Of a DNA stretch of 64,000 bases, positions 54,502-63,367 are shown piece after piece. Position 1 is the stretch's first letter. Each line of letters opens with the position of its first letter. The stretch is from the NCBI GenBank assembly GCA_963733265.1, contig CAVTCF010000001.1, positions 1,736,001 through 1,800,000 on the forward strand, read 5' to 3'. The translations under genes and the position numbers were made by a program. Below the pieces are notes generated by a model. That model was not told the origin of the DNA. It worked only from the letters and a program-made list of their open reading frames with translations, and ran no database searches. The DNA is from PALSA-1006 sp963733265 (GTDB lineage: Bacteria > Pseudomonadota > Gammaproteobacteria > Burkholderiales > Gallionellaceae).

Positions 54502-55296
54502 TTATTCCCAAAATCTCCACCATGACGGGTTGCGTTTGGAAGCCTCTATCGGCTCAGGCAGATGCCCGTCTTTTGCAATGTTAATGTCCAACGTGCGCTT
54601 GGCGTCATCTCGCAGATCTTTCATTCCCATCGCATCATAGGCTTGCGTCATAATTTGCAAAGCGTTACGTGTGTAGGGCGATTGGGGATAATTGATTAAT
54701 ATGGTTTTGGATCTATTTACCGCCGCAACGTAAGCTCCGCGGCGCAGATAATAACTGGCTACGTGGATGTCTGAACCTGCCAACGTGTTAACAAGATATT
54801 TCATGCGCACTCTGGCATCTGAAACGTAATCACTATCCGGGAAGCGGGTTATCAACTCTTTAAAGGTGTCGAACGATTCATGCAGCGACTTGGGGTCGCG
54901 TTCCGCCGGATCTTGATTCGAGATAGTGATTATTGCGCCGCTCAGATTTTCATCGAAATTAATCAGGCCCTTCAGGTAAAGAATGTAATCGAGATGGGTA
55001 TTGTTGGGATATTGCTTGATAAAACGGTCGGCAGCACTGAGCGCCGGGGCCGGTTCACCGAGTTTGTAGTTGGCGTATGCAGTTTCCATCAGGGCCTGCT
55101 GGGCAAAACGACCATAGGGATAATTTGCCTGCAGCTTCTCAAATTTCTTGATGGCCTGCTCGAATAAGTGGTCATCCATAGCGTCCATTGCCTGGGAATA
55201 TAATTCATCGGCAGTGAGTTTATTGTCTTCCAAAGCGGGGTCGGAACTACAAGCAACTAACGTGAGCAGGATGAAAGCGTATAAACTATGGCGCAT
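54502..55296 (-). CDS. bamD: Outer membrane assembly lipoprotein BamD
   Basis: A 264-residue lipoprotein with TPR repeats, an essential part of the BAM complex. Lipobox TLVAC; TPR-like segments with YSQAMDAMDDHLFEQAIKKF and NYPYGRFAQQALMETAYANY. The ATG at 55296 overlaps the rluD ATG (CATG shared), which is a tight divergent pair. The 15-base gap to the Nudix gene suggests one transcript. Confidence 0.94.
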   Translation of the reverse strand: MRHSLYAFILLTLVACSSDPALEDNKLTADELYSQAMDAMDDHLFEQAIKKFEKLQANYPYGRFAQQALMETAYANYKLGEPAPALSAADRFIKQYPNNTHLDYILYLKGLINFDENLSGAIITISNQDPAERDPKSLHESFDTFKELITRFPDSDYVSDARVRMKYLVNTLAGSDIHVASYYLRRGAYVAAVNRSKTILINYPQSPYTRNALQIMTQAYDAMGMKDLRDDAKRTLDINIAKDGHLPEPIEASKRNPSWWRFWE

Positions 55297-56362
55297 GACC
55301 GAATCCAATAAAAATTTGCGCGATTATACCAAAGATATAATCGCAACCCAGCCCAGTGTTATCTTATGCGAAGCGGATATTGACACTGATCTTGAAACTA
55401 ACCTTCCAATAGATACTCCTTCAGCATTGAGTTTTAAAGTGCCTACAGAATATGGGGGATTACGTCTGGATCAGGCGTTGGTGAAGTTATTGCCCGAATA
55501 TTCGCGCAGCCGCCTGCAAGATTGGGTGGTGCAGGGGCAAATTACCCTGAATGGCGCAGCGGCTACTTCCAAGCAAAAAGTGTGGGGCGGCGAAATGCTG
55601 AGTGTCAACCCGCTAAGCAACCCTGCCGAGCAGCCTTACATTGCCGAAGATATACCGCTAGACATTGTTTATGAAGATGACAATATCATTGTGATCAACA
55701 AACCTGTCGGATTAGTGGTTCATCCGGGGAGCGGAAATTGGCAGGGAACATTGCTTAATGCCCTGTTGCACCATGATCCGGCATTGGGCGAAGTTCCTCG
55801 CGCTGGCATCGTACACAGGCTGGATAAGGATACCAGTGGGCTGTTGGTAGTTGCGCGAACAATCGTTGCGCAAACCGCGTTAGTGCGCCAATTGCAGGAA
55901 CGCAGCGTGAGTCGCGAGTATTTGGCGTTGGCGCACGGTGAAATTGAACGCGGGGGCAGGGTAGACCAGCCTATAGACCGCCATCCTTCGCAACGCACCA
56001 AAATGGCCGTAGTAGAAGGGGGCAAACCGGCTATTACGCATTACGCTTTGGTTGAATCTTTTCCCGGTTGCACCTTGTTGCGCTGCAAGCTGGAAACCGG
56101 ACGCACCCACCAGATACGTGTTCACATGGCGTATTTACATCACCCCTTGGTGGGCGATCATATTTACATCAAAGGGGCACAAAAATGCCCGCTGCCAATG
56201 CGCGCCGTATTGATGGACTTTCCACGCCAGGCCCTGCATGCCGAGCGTTTGGGCCTGGAACATCCCGAGACCGGCGAATGGATGGAATGGCAAGTCGATA
56301 TGCCGGATGATATGCAGCAATTATTAAAGCAAGTCAGGATAATCGCACATGAGTGTACATGA
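55295..56362 (+). CDS. rluD: 23S rRNA pseudouridine synthase RluD
   Basis: A 355-residue pseudouridine synthase: N-terminal S4-like domain (RLDQALVKLLPEYSRSRLQD), then the catalytic RHRLDKDTSGLL-type motif, here IVHRLDKDTSGLLVV, and RTHQIRVHMAYL. The start is uncertain: ATG 55295 gives a long extra N-terminus and shares CATG with bamD, while a palindromic -10 lies downstream of it; TTG 55427 or GTG 55439 would give the more usual family start. Overlaps pgeF by 14 bases. Confidence 0.9.
   Translation: MTESNKNLRDYTKDIIATQPSVILCEADIDTDLETNLPIDTPSALSFKVPTEYGGLRLDQALVKLLPEYSRSRLQDWVVQGQITLNGAAATSKQKVWGGEMLSVNPLSNPAEQPYIAEDIPLDIVYEDDNIIVINKPVGLVVHPGSGNWQGTLLNALLHHDPALGEVPRAGIVHRLDKDTSGLLVVARTIVAQTALVRQLQERSVSREYLALAHGEIERGGRVDQPIDRHPSQRTKMAVVEGGKPAITHYALVESFPGCTLLRCKLETGRTHQIRVHMAYLHHPLVGDHIYIKGAQKCPLPMRAVLMDFPRQALHAERLGLEHPETGEWMEWQVDMPDDMQQLLKQVRIIAHECT
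55320..55344. promoter_or_regulatory. Palindrome with TATAAT on both strands
   Basis: A perfect 9-bp inverted repeat (GCGATTATA at 55320-55328, TATAATCGC at 55336-55344) carries a -10 consensus on each strand, between bamD (minus) and rluD (plus). The minus-strand -10 would start bamD about 20 bases upstream of its ATG. The plus-strand -10 would start transcripts inside the assigned rluD frame. The -35 elements are weak on both strands. Confidence 0.5.
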
Positions 56363-57086
56363 AAACTTCATCGTTCCCGATTGGCCGGCACCCAAAAATG
56401 TGCGGTCTTTACAGACTACTCGTAGCGGAGGGGTAAGTGTTGCCCCGTACAATTCCTTCAACCTTGGGGACCATGTGGGTGATGCGCCTCAAGCTGTTGC
56501 ACACAACCGTCAACTACTTGCGCAACTTATGCCGAGTGAACCTGTCTGGTTACAACAAGTTCATGGCACGGTGGTTGTCGATGCGGGGGCTACAGAATGC
56601 TTACCACAGGCTGATGCAGCGGTAACCCGTCATCGTGGCGCAGTTTGTGTGGTGATGACAGCGGATTGTCTGCCAGTGCTCTTGTGTGATGAGTCGGGTA
56701 CTGTTGTCGGAGTAGCCCATGCGGGATGGAAAGGTTTGGCAGCAGGGGTGATCGAGTCGACAGTGCAGACAATGGACATCGCACCGCAAAAATTACTGGC
56801 TTGGCTCGGCCCTGCTATCAGTCAGCGCGCATTTGAAGTGGGCGAAGAAGTACGAAAGGTATTTGTTGCGCAACACGCGCAGGCAATCGAAGCATTTTTG
56901 CCCGGGGAAAACGGCAAGTGGATGGCAGATATCTACTTGCTGGCGCACCAACGTTTGCACGCACTGGGTGTTACACGGGTTTACGGTGGGGAACATTGCA
57001 CCCATGGTGATTCGGCACGATTCTTTTCGTATCGGCGCGATGGCGCTACCGGGCGCATGGGCACCTTTATCTGGCTGGAATACTGA
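56349..57086 (+). CDS. pgeF: Purine/polyphenol oxidase-like protein PgeF (YfiH)
   Basis: A 245-residue protein of the multicopper-oxidase-like YfiH family, which edits peptidoglycan and/or acts on purine nucleosides in some species. The conserved metal and active residues are in MTADCLPVLLCDESG, VAHAGWKGLAAGV and GPAISQRAFEVGEEV, and the ending GEHCTHGD. It overlaps rluD by 14 bases, the common gene order rluD-yfiH. Its stop is 1 base from the convergent pseudogene end. Confidence 0.93.
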   Translation: MSVHENFIVPDWPAPKNVRSLQTTRSGGVSVAPYNSFNLGDHVGDAPQAVAHNRQLLAQLMPSEPVWLQQVHGTVVVDAGATECLPQADAAVTRHRGAVCVVMTADCLPVLLCDESGTVVGVAHAGWKGLAAGVIESTVQTMDIAPQKLLAWLGPAISQRAFEVGEEVRKVFVAQHAQAIEAFLPGENGKWMADIYLLAHQRLHALGVTRVYGGEHCTHGDSARFFSYRRDGATGRMGTFIWLEY

Positions 57087-57087
57087 C

Positions 57088-58127
57088 TTAAAACAATTCC
57101 ATCTTGGGTAGGCCTTCCTTCTGCCCAGCCTGCGCGGCATTTCCCTGAGCAGGTCGTTGCGCCGCACCATCGCAGATGTGACTCGCTTTGATACGTTGGC
57201 GCACAACATCCTGATACTGGATATGACCGAGCATTCCGGAAATCTCCGTTGTTTAATCCGCGTCTCCTTAACATATTTTGTGTTGCCTGACTTGCTTCAT
57301 TGGCTACCTTGATCACATCCTTGGACGCCCCAACAACTTCCTTGGATGCGACCATGACACGATTCAGCAGTTCAATTACGGCTTCGCTCTTATCCGCTTC
57401 AGTCTGCACCGTGCGCGTAGATTCGTTGATACCGCTGGCAACGATATTGACATCTTTTTGAACCTGCGCGATTAGATCGGAGATTAGTTTTACACTTTTT
57501 TCCGATGTCTCGGCCAGCGTCCTGACTTCATCGGCAACGACAGCAAACCCCTTGCCGTGTTTCCCGGTTTGGGCCGCCTCAATGGCGGCATTCAGAGCGT
57601 GCAGATTGGTCTGATCGTCATTACGTGCAACGGCCTTAACGATGTCGCCAATCTCAGTAGCCTGTTTTTCCAGCCCGGAAACCATTTTGGCCGACTCAGT
57701 CTGACGGTTGGCTGCCTGAACAACATTGCGGACCATTTGCGCACTTCATCGGACACGCGTTTTGCCGCAAGAACCAAAGTCTCGCCTTTTTGTAATGTGA
57801 CGTTGGCGTTTCTGTTCACTCCCACTGCGCTCAAAGATTCCTGTGCTGCACCGGAGGCTTCCTCTGCACCCGATGCAATCTGATCCGAGGCACGCTTCAA
57901 CTCCTCGGCGGCTGAAGCCGCTTCGTTGATACCCGAGGACAACTGTCCCGTGGCGGCTGCGATGCGCTCAGCCGCCTGTTGCTGTTTGGCGAGGGTGCGC
58001 GCTTTTTGTGCTGGTCTTCCGCCTCGCGAGCGGCTGCAGCAGAGGTTTTGCCTTCGGATGACGGAGGAGAGGTAATAGATGACGGAGGAGAGGTAATATT
58101 GGTTGGTGATTTATTGACGAGTGACAT
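57088..58127 (-). pseudogene. Frameshifted cytoplasmic chemoreceptor
   Basis: Three frames on the minus strand join into one methyl-accepting protein: MSLVNKSPTNITSPPSSITS from an ATG at 58127 with AAAGGAA upstream, then LAKQQQAAERIAAATGQLSS after a shift near 58000, then VRNVVQAANRQTESAKMVSG after a shift near 57735, and the signalling hairpin DQTNLHALNAAIEAAQTGKH. Further degraded sequence runs to a normal-looking end (GQKEGLPKMELF, stop at 57088). Two or more frameshifts and the changed LHALNAA tip (Leu to His) mean it is no longer functional as one protein. The family has no membrane segments. Confidence 0.85.
58057..58097. repeat. Two tandem 21-bp units in the receptor pseudogene
   Basis: A direct repeat of 20 shared bases with 21-bp period (58057-58076 and 58078-58097), encoding the seven-residue unit ITSPPSS twice near the N-terminus of the chemoreceptor pseudogene. 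It may be a slippage product. Confidence 0.7.
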
Positions 58128-58332
58128 GGTATTTTTCCTTTGCGAGCGGATGCGTTGTGGGCGAACTAAACTGATAAAGCAGTTGGCGGTGTGATAGACC
58201 AAGATGTGAGTATATTTTTTTCACAGAATGTTCTGTGCGTTGAAACTTTTAGGGAATTGTCTTAACCCCGGGAGTTATTGCTACATCAGTTTAGAAATAA
58301 ATCTGTAGGGAAAATTTAAACGTGTCCGGCAG

Positions 58333-58971
58333 TTATACGCCCCTAATATACTGAGGTATCTCTGCCTCTGCTGATTGAGTTTTAAGCAGTAGGTCATGAT
58401 ACATCCTGCTAATTTCATGATAATTTTTACTCAGGCTTGAATTGCATGATTCAACTATGGCAAGTCGGCGATCCAGCATTTCGGTTCTTTGCAGAACGAG
58501 TTTATCGACCCTGGTGTGGTAAGCCCTGATTTCCGATTCCATCACTTTAAATCCGGTAATATCCATCATTACCCCGCGCATAAACAAAGGGCTTCCGTCC
58601 TTGTCCATGATGATCTTGGCTTTATCGCTGAACCAATGTGTTGTGTTGCTTGGCGTTTTGACCCGGTATTCACACTGAAACGGAGTACCGGATTTGTAGC
58701 AAGACTCAAATTTCTTTTTTACAATCGGGCGGTCTTCCTCATGGCACATTTGGTGATGGCATTCCGCATCGTTTCCCCATTTGTCCGGAGAAAATCCCAA
58801 TTCCAAGAGTTGCGGACTTATACGCACTTGGTGGTGACCACCCCGTAGCGATAACTGGTAAATTATGCCGAGAATATTATCGGCAATATCTTGAATAACT
58901 ATATCCAATTGGCGATGCAAGATATGATCCCGAGTTAAGTTTCCTGACGACAATATATTTTCGCGCTGCAT
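58333..58971 (-). CDS. PAS-domain protein without an output domain
   Basis: A 212-residue protein with one PAS fold (about 35-145; the PAC end reads GSPLFMRGVMMDITGFKVME) and a C-terminal helix (about 148-205). No kinase, GGDEF, EAL or receptor domain follows, and the stop is clean, so it may act through protein contact. It is unlike the receptors nearby. The ATG is at 58971. A separate small protein gene lies just upstream on the same strand. Confidence 0.75.
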   Translation of the reverse strand: MQRENILSSGNLTRDHILHRQLDIVIQDIADNILGIIYQLSLRGGHHQVRISPQLLELGFSPDKWGNDAECHHQMCHEEDRPIVKKKFESCYKSGTPFQCEYRVKTPSNTTHWFSDKAKIIMDKDGSPLFMRGVMMDITGFKVMESEIRAYHTRVDKLVLQRTEMLDRRLAIVESCNSSLSKNYHEISRMYHDLLLKTQSAEAEIPQYIRGV

Positions 58972-58989
58972 GGGTAAAGAAAACAGTAA

Positions 58990-59103
58990 TTATGGGAGTG
59001 TCACGGTGGCAATAAACCATGCTGCTTTGAAACTGTAACCCTCGTTGCGGTAATGGCGATAATTGCCAATAAACTGTAATAGCTCAGCCAATTTGTGTGA
59101 CAT
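58990..59103 (-). CDS. Small protein (37 residues)
   Basis: A 37-codon frame with GGGAG six bases before its ATG at 59103: MSHKLAELLQFIGNYRHYRN followed by EGYSFKAAWFIATVTLP. The pattern Y/R-x-x-G-Y-S-x-x-A-W resembles short proteins common in betaproteobacteria. Function unknown. It ends 18 bases before the PAS-domain gene on the same strand. Confidence 0.6.
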   Translation of the reverse strand: MSHKLAELLQFIGNYRHYRNEGYSFKAAWFIATVTLP

Positions 59104-59162
59104 GATTGCTCCCTTTTGATTTAACATCTTTCAGTCTTGAAAAAATAACCCAAGCCGATGCT

Positions 59163-59399
59163 TCAAGAATGGTCGAGCGGCAATCCATCAACCTCAACCT
59201 CGGAAATTAGCCAATCTTGCAATGGATCGCCGCCATCGAAGCCTCGGCCTAATGCACGGTAGTATGCGGCTTCAGAAACCATTTTGAACCGTGCATCTTC
59301 ATTTTCTATGGACTCCAAAGACAGGGCAGGAGACTTCTTGTTGATCAGGCTTGGTTTGGTTGCAATTTTTTTATTCGATACTGGTGACTGGTATAGCAC
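59163..59399 (-). CDS. DUF2934-like small protein
   Basis: A 78-residue protein with a GTG start at 59399 (GGGAG nine bases upstream). The C-terminal half, SEAAYYRALGRGFDGGDPLQ followed by DWLISEVEVD, matches the DUF2934 pattern of A-Y-x-x-x-x-x-R-G-F-x-x-G-D-P-x-x-D-W. DUF2934 proteins are usually small, cytoplasmic and uncharacterised. It is probably transcribed with the small protein and the PAS gene downstream. Confidence 0.72.
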   Translation of the reverse strand: MLYQSPVSNKKIATKPSLINKKSPALSLESIENEDARFKMVSEAAYYRALGRGFDGGDPLQDWLISEVEVDGLPLDHS

Positions 59400-59683
59400 G
59401 ATTACTTTCTCCCGTTGTTAATTTAAGTACCTAAAATTGCCTGTTGTGATTTTCAATTCTCAGTTGATAAAGATATCGATTGCATTAAGGTTGCCGCTGA
59501 TTAAATTATTCCTCGCTACTCATTATTGTTCTGTGCGACTTCGTACAAACAAGTCCTGCCTTTTGTTCAGACAATTACACAACTAATCGCTTATCGTATC
59601 CCTCATTTTCCGGAATTTTTCGGCCATTTAAAGTGCAATCAGCAAGTATTATTTTTCCGCAAAGCAAGGAGATTGGATAGACA

Positions 59684-60556
59684 ATGATCTGGTTAGATTT
59701 GACCCAACTCACCGGCGCAATTTTCCTAATTGTGGGCGCAGTACTGCCCGTGGTTAACCCTCTGGGCGATGCGCCCATTTTCTTAAGAATGACTCCCGGC
59801 TGCGACGAGTCGACCCGCGCTTTACTGGCGAAGAGTATAGCGTTCTATTCTTTTTTCTTTCTGCTCGGATCGCTGTTGTTTGGCTCTTTCGTCCTTGTTG
59901 TATTCGGTCTTTCGATTCCTGTGGTGCAGGTGGCCGGGGGAGCCGTGGTATGCGCTTTCGGCTGGAACCTTCTGGCCGACAATCCCAAAGCTGTCGAAGT
60001 GACCCTGGACCCGAGTCACGCCAAGCTCATCGCACTGGGACGGGCAATCACTCCGCTGACTTTGCCGATGACGATAGATGCTGGCGTCATTGCAGTTGCA
60101 ATCACCGTTGGTGCGTTTCACGCGCATTCGTTCAAACACGCCATGATCCAGATTGTTGCCGACGTCATCGGTGCCGCCATCATTGCACTATCCATACTGT
60201 TAACGTATCGCTACGCTCATCGTGTCAGTGGCAAGATCGGACACACCGGCATGATGGTTGTGGTACGGCTAAGCGCTTTTGCGGATACCGGGTTGGCAGA
60301 AGCAATCCGGCTTACCAATAGGAAGAATCTGATCATCGTGGGCTTCATGACACATAACTGTGTCAGTTCAACGGCTCGTGTTGCCAGTGATATGGGCTAT
60401 AACGTCACTATCGTCGCCAAAGCTACAGCAACACGCGACTTACCCGATGGCAATGGCGGGGCAATTCCAGCATCATCAATACAAGCGAGCAGCCTGGCAG
60501 AACTGGCTGACAGAAATGCACGGGTAGTGCAAACTGAACGCGATATTCTGGAATAA
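59684..60556 (+). CDS. Chimera: MarC-family membrane part fused to isochorismatase tail
   Basis: A 290-residue frame with two unrelated parts. Residues 1 to about 198 are a MarC/UPF0056-type membrane protein (six helices; FLIVGAVLPVVNPLGDAPIF). From about 199 (ADTGLAEAIRL, then IIVGFMTHNCVSSTARVASD) it is the C-terminal half of an isochorismatase-like cysteine hydrolase, with its catalytic Cys but without the N-terminal Asp and Lys. The junction at 60272-60282 lies in SAF/AFAD, a point where both parents have similar residues. The MarC part lacks its last helix end. Probably a deletion fusion; function is doubtful for the hydrolase and uncertain for the membrane part. Confidence 0.8.
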   Translation: MIWLDLTQLTGAIFLIVGAVLPVVNPLGDAPIFLRMTPGCDESTRALLAKSIAFYSFFFLLGSLLFGSFVLVVFGLSIPVVQVAGGAVVCAFGWNLLADNPKAVEVTLDPSHAKLIALGRAITPLTLPMTIDAGVIAVAITVGAFHAHSFKHAMIQIVADVIGAAIIALSILLTYRYAHRVSGKIGHTGMMVVVRLSAFADTGLAEAIRLTNRKNLIIVGFMTHNCVSSTARVASDMGYNVTIVAKATATRDLPDGNGGAIPASSIQASSLAELADRNARVVQTERDILE

Positions 60557-60613
60557 AACGACACTGCGATTTATTCAGTATAATCCGCGCCTCTTTCAAA
60601 TCTGGTTTTATAC

Positions 60614-61387
60614 ATGAGCATTTTGGCCTGGATTTTTGCGTCGAGCTTTGTCGGTGGCGCATTAAGCATGCTGTTTGTAGCAGTGTTTGCGCTCAATGTG
60701 CGGGCGCACTGGATCAGCGCACTGGTCAGTTACGCCATTGGCGCTTTGCTGGGGGCAGTATTTTTAGACATCCTGCCCGAAGCCATCAAGTTGAGCCCCA
60801 ATACTACGACAGTGAGCGGCACAGTGCTGTTTGGTATCTTGCTGTTTTTCACGTTGGAAAAAGTACTAATCTGGCGCCACTGTCACCATGATCAGTGTGA
60901 GGTGCATGAACCGCATGATCACTCCCTGCACGACCACGGGCGTAGCGGCGCGATGGTTATAGTCGGTGATACGTTCCACAATTTCATTGACGGGATTATT
61001 ATCGCGGCGGCATTTTTAACCGATATTCATCTCGGCGTTGTTACCTCACTTGCAATCATTGCGCACGAAATACCGCAGGAAGTGGGCGACTTTGCTATTT
61101 TGCTCCACTCTGGATATTCCAAGCTGCGCGCTTTTAAAATGAACCTGATTTCCAGTTTTGCCACTGTCGTGGGCGGTGTGCTGGGCTACCTGACGTTACA
61201 GACTATGCAGCAGTGGACACCGTCGTTACTGGCATTGGCAGCGGCAAGTTTGATCTACGTGGCGGTAGCGGATTTGATTCCCGGTTTGCACAAACGCACA
61301 AAATTGAGCGATACCCTCCAACAGGTGATACTGATTGTGTTGGGGGTCGGCACGGTTGCCTTGATGAATTCGTTGATCGCGGAGTAA
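60614..61387 (+). CDS. ZIP-family metal transporter
   Basis: A 257-residue transporter with about eight helices. The metal-binding helix motifs DTFHNFIDGIIIAAAF and IIAHEIPQEVGDFAILLHSG are intact, and a histidine-rich loop (RHCHHDQCEVHEPHDHSLHD) lies between helices 3 and 4. This fits zinc or other divalent metal uptake. No regulator site was found. It is 57 bases after the chimeric gene. Confidence 0.92.
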   Translation: MSILAWIFASSFVGGALSMLFVAVFALNVRAHWISALVSYAIGALLGAVFLDILPEAIKLSPNTTTVSGTVLFGILLFFTLEKVLIWRHCHHDQCEVHEPHDHSLHDHGRSGAMVIVGDTFHNFIDGIIIAAAFLTDIHLGVVTSLAIIAHEIPQEVGDFAILLHSGYSKLRAFKMNLISSFATVVGGVLGYLTLQTMQQWTPSLLALAAASLIYVAVADLIPGLHKRTKLSDTLQQVILIVLGVGTVALMNSLIAE

Positions 61388-61422
61388 AACCGAAGCACTG
61401 AAACCCAAAAACCTTAATTCAA

Positions 61423-61533
61423 GCCACAGAGTTCACAGAGAACTCAGAGAGAGCAAAGGAATATCCCTCTTCCGAGGTATAAACCAACAGGTTAATTGTG
61501 CTCTTGTTACAACCATTTGGTTTTCTCTGTGGC
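61423..61533. repeat. CACAGAG-type dispersed repeat upstream of rimO
   Basis: A cluster of CACAGAG/CTCAGAG units at 61423-61454 and an inverted CTCTGTGGC at 61525-61533 (perfect 9-bp arm with GCCACAGAG at 61423-61431). This is the pattern of dispersed intergenic repeats in betaproteobacteria. It fills the 200-base rimO leader. Confidence 0.55.
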
Positions 61534-61587
61534 AAACTGTTTTTCTAGGATGAATGAGTTCCCACAAAATCAGAATTTGGAAACAAT

Positions 61588-62904
61588 ATGAAAAAAATAC
61601 ACACGCCTCAAATCGGATTCGTTTCACTCGGTTGCCCGAAAGCAACATCCGACTCGGAACTCATCCTCACGCGCATGCGTGCCGAAGGTTATATCATCTC
61701 CAGCAGCTACAAAGAGGCTGATCTGGTGGTGGTGAACACCTGCGGATTTATCGACAGTGCCGTAGCGGAATCGTTAGAGGCAATTGGTGAGGCATTGCAA
61801 GAGAATGGTAAGGTTATAGTTACCGGCTGTCTTGGCGCAAAGGGGGATATTGTTAAGCAAGCTCATCCCAAAGTGCTGGCAGTGACCGGCCCGCATGCCA
61901 CTGATGAAGTGATGGAAGCGGTACATCAATACTTGCCCAAGCTGCATGATCCCTATAGCGATCTGGTGCCGGCGCAAGGCATACGCCTCACTCCCAGTCA
62001 TTTTGCCTATGTGAAAATTTCTGAGGGCTGTAATCATAGCTGTACTTTCTGCATCATTCCCAGTTTGCGCGGCGACTTGGTGAGTCGTGCGGTGGGCGAC
62101 GTGATGCAAGAGGCACAAAACCTTGTGGATGCCGGAGTTAAAGAGTTGCTGGTGATTTCGCAAGATACCAGCGCCTATGGCGTGGACGTGAAATACCGCA
62201 CCGGATTTTGGGGTGGGCGCCCGTTGAAAACGCGCATGACCGACCTCGCCGCAGCGATGGGTGAGCTTGGTGCATGGGTGCGTTTACATTATGTCTATCC
62301 CTATCCCAGCGTGGATGAGGTGATTCCATTAATGGCGCAAGGAAAAATACTGCCTTATCTCGATATACCGTTTCAGCATGCCAACGAACGCATACTAAAA
62401 TTAATGAAGCGTCCGGCCAGCAGCGAAAATGTGCTCAAGCGCATTCAGCAATGGCGCAGTGTTTGTCCTGACATTACCTTGCGCAGTACTTTTATTGTCG
62501 GTTTCCCCGGTGAGACGGAAGAAGAGTTTGAGGAGTTATTGGACTTCATCGAAGAGGCGCAATTGGATCGTGTCGGTGCGTTTAAATATTCCCCGGTGGA
62601 TGGCGCTGCCGCAAATGCGCTACCCGATCATATTGATCCCGATGTACAGGAAGATCGCCTCGCACAGTTGATGTATCTGCAGGAAGAAATCAGCGCGGCA
62701 AAACTGGCCAAAAAAGTCGGCAAGACCATACAGGTGCTGGTCGATGATGTGGATGAAGAAGGCTCGGTTGCGCGCAGTGCTGCCGATGCACCGGAGATCG
62801 ACGGTTTGGTCTATATCAATGGCGAAGAGTTGGAAGTGGGCGAGTTTGTTACGGTGCGCATCACTGACTCGGATGAGCATGATTTGTGGGCTGAGGTGGC
62901 TTAA
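61588..62904 (+). CDS. rimO: Ribosomal protein S12 methylthiotransferase RimO
   Basis: A 438-residue radical SAM enzyme that adds a methylthio group to Asp88 of ribosomal protein S12. N-terminal UPF0004 domain with cluster cysteines (SLGCPKATSDSEL, NTCGF, TGCLGAKG), radical SAM motif EGCNHSCTFCIIPSLRG, and a C-terminal TRAM domain. Length agrees with the family (about 440). It is a single gene with a repeat-filled leader; a perfect inverted repeat follows. Confidence 0.96.
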   Translation: MKKIHTPQIGFVSLGCPKATSDSELILTRMRAEGYIISSSYKEADLVVVNTCGFIDSAVAESLEAIGEALQENGKVIVTGCLGAKGDIVKQAHPKVLAVTGPHATDEVMEAVHQYLPKLHDPYSDLVPAQGIRLTPSHFAYVKISEGCNHSCTFCIIPSLRGDLVSRAVGDVMQEAQNLVDAGVKELLVISQDTSAYGVDVKYRTGFWGGRPLKTRMTDLAAAMGELGAWVRLHYVYPYPSVDEVIPLMAQGKILPYLDIPFQHANERILKLMKRPASSENVLKRIQQWRSVCPDITLRSTFIVGFPGETEEEFEELLDFIEEAQLDRVGAFKYSPVDGAAANALPDHIDPDVQEDRLAQLMYLQEEISAAKLAKKVGKTIQVLVDDVDEEGSVARSAADAPEIDGLVYINGEELEVGEFVTVRITDSDEHDLWAEVA

Positions 62905-62928
62905 ACCAAATACCGAAGTTTCCCAATA

Positions 62929-62962
62929 CGTAGGGTGGGCACGCATTTGTGCCCACCCTACG
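62929..62962. terminator. Perfect 14-bp inverted repeat after rimO
   Basis: Arms 62929-62942 and 62949-62962 (CGTAGGGTGGGCAC and its complement) with a 6-base loop. It would fold as a strong hairpin and could stop or stabilise the rimO transcript; there is no T-run. The GTAGGGTGGGCA unit is also a common dispersed genomic repeat. Confidence 0.6.
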
Positions 62963-63004
62963 GCAATGTCATGTTGATTGAGATTTGGAATAAACGGTCT
63001 ACCT

Positions 63005-63337
63005 ATGAGCGAAGATAATCCCTGTTTAACCTGTGGTGCCTGTTGCGCCTATTTTCGCGTGTCGTTCTATTGGGGCGAGTCCAACGAAGCCCCTGGAGGT
63101 ATTGTCCCGGTCGAATATACCGAGCAAATTCACCAACATTTGCTTTGCATGAAAGGCACCAATAATCATCCACCCCGTTGTATCGCACTGCGTGGAGAAA
63201 TTGGCAAGCAGGTTTCTTGTTCAATTTACGAGCAGCGCCCCTCGCCATGTCGTGAGTTTAACGTGTATGAATTGGACGGTTCGCCCAACGGGCGTTGTTT
63301 CAAACTGCGCGGTTTGGTTCCACCTGCTACAATCTAA
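63005..63337 (+). CDS. YkgJ-family cysteine cluster protein
   Basis: A 110-residue protein of the YkgJ/UPF0153 family, which carries a zinc or iron-binding cysteine cluster: NPCLTCGACCAYFRV, PPRCIALRG, SCSIYEQRPSPCREF. The ATG at 63005 is preferred to a TTG at 62978. Function unknown. It is 30 bases upstream of crcB on the same strand. Confidence 0.88.
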   Translation: MSEDNPCLTCGACCAYFRVSFYWGESNEAPGGIVPVEYTEQIHQHLLCMKGTNNHPPRCIALRGEIGKQVSCSIYEQRPSPCREFNVYELDGSPNGRCFKLRGLVPPATI

Positions 63338-63367
63338 GTACTTCGTTCAATCTGACATTCAGGCACT

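Noticed and set aside
63338..63367. Fluoride riboswitch before crcB
   Set aside because: Only 30 bases are available and no crcB-motif pseudoknot can be drawn; cannot be supported.
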